From Labrenzia sp. PHM005 (GTDB taxonomy: Bacteria; Pseudomonadota; Alphaproteobacteria; Rhizobiales; Stappiaceae): a stretch of DNA of 64,000 nt. A program made the translations under genes and the position numbers. Shown piece by piece: positions 63,812 through 64,000 of the stretch (position 1 is the stretch's first letter; the number at the start of each line of letters is the position of its first letter). The stretch lies in the NCBI RefSeq assembly GCF_006517275.1, contig NZ_CP041191.1, positions 924,501-988,500 on the forward strand, written 5' to 3'. The notes under the pieces were generated by a model. It did not search any database and was not told where the DNA came from. It saw only the letters and a list, made by a program, of their open reading frames with translations.

Positions 63812-64000
63812 CTACGTACTCTGATCAGCAGTCAGCTGGTCCAAATGTTTTTCGATCTCGGTGATCACCGCCTTGGACGTCGGCTTGGCCGGAGTTGCGA
63901 ACCAGGAGACCAAAGCGCCGTCGGGTCCGATTAGATATTTATGAAAATTCCAATTTGGGCGGGCAAGAAACCCAAGTTCGCGGACGGCCCATTGATAAAA
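63812..64000 (-). CDS. Glutathione peroxidase, C-terminal fragment cut by window edge
   Basis: The reverse complement reads in frame from the window end to a stop at 63812, giving 62 residues. It contains NWNFHKYLIGPDGALVSWF, the C-terminal signature of the glutathione/thiol peroxidase family with its conserved W-N-F-x-K-Y. That Trp and Asn complete the active-site tetrad; the catalytic Cys lies beyond the edge. The family call is safe, but whether the donor is glutathione or thioredoxin cannot be decided. A tail of about 25 residues follows the motif. Confidence 0.85.
   Translation of the reverse strand, partial: FYQWAVRELGFLARPNWNFHKYLIGPDGALVSWFATPAKPTSKAVITEIEKHLDQLTADQST

Noticed and set aside
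1..64000. tRNA, rRNA, CRISPR arrays and insertion sequences
   Set aside because: I looked for cloverleaf-like intergenic sequences, regularly spaced repeats and transposase motifs by eye and found none that I could support. A dedicated scan with tRNAscan-SE or a CRISPR finder would be decisive.

Overview
The window reads as an ordinary chromosomal segment of a marine alphaproteobacterium of the Hyphomicrobiales (Rhizobiales), most like the Stappiaceae (Labrenzia/Roseibium group). This placement is an inference. It rests on the gene sets irr-fabA-fabB-fabI, regB/regA beside secB, coaE-aroE-maf-PPDK regulator facing hemE, rho-mnmE-mnmG-rsmG-parA-parB, and a DMSP demethylation operon. Coding density is high. 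I see no insertion sequence, prophage, CRISPR array, rRNA or tRNA.

Layout. 1-3625: two tandem chemoreceptor genes, the first cut by the window edge. 3787-8384: a secreted protein, the RegB/RegA redox two-component pair and secB. 8551-13789: a malic enzyme fusion diverging from mutS. 14136-19566: a PcfJ-like protein, a sugar-efflux MFS carrier, a lipoprotein, DUF2244, nth and a GNAT enzyme. 19585-23039: irr and the unsaturated fatty acid genes fabA, fabB and fabI. 23105-28840: an SH3 protein, a 2-hydroxyacid dehydrogenase, then dnaQ, coaE, aroE, maf and a PPDK regulator, the last five all on the minus strand.

28841-29265 is the likely chromosomal replication origin. It holds DnaA-box-like sequences and an AT-rich stretch, and gene orientation flips across it: minus on the left, plus on the right (hemE, hemJ, rho, mnmE, mnmG, rsmG, parA, parB). 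Seven parS-like sites lie at 32379-37016, just before parAB. Six of them share one asymmetric 14-mer that contains GANTC, the sequence methylated by CcrM. I regard this as the most interesting signal in the window.

39566-45075: GNAT, a LysE exporter, then holA, lptE and leuS. 45227-47263: three tandem solitary periplasmic binding-protein genes, the third decayed. 47307-54662: yggS, a small EF-hand protein, then what looks like a catabolic cassette (aminotransferase, GntR regulator, TRAP transporter dctP-dctQ-dctM, ICL/PEP-mutase lyase). 54774-57236: rplT/rpmI and azoR facing a LysR regulator. 57251-62454 (minus): a five-gene apparent operon of DUF2182, DUF1326, dmdA, dmdB and acuI. It couples breakdown of the algal osmolyte DMSP to two uncharacterised cysteine-bearing proteins, and a divergent FadR-type regulator with a palindrome between them stands at its head. 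The window ends with a DCC-family protein and the C-terminus of a glutathione peroxidase.

Three short palindromic intergenic elements (13943-14066, about 24970-25094, 51807-51924) form a dispersed repeat family. One of them sits inside the TRAP operon.
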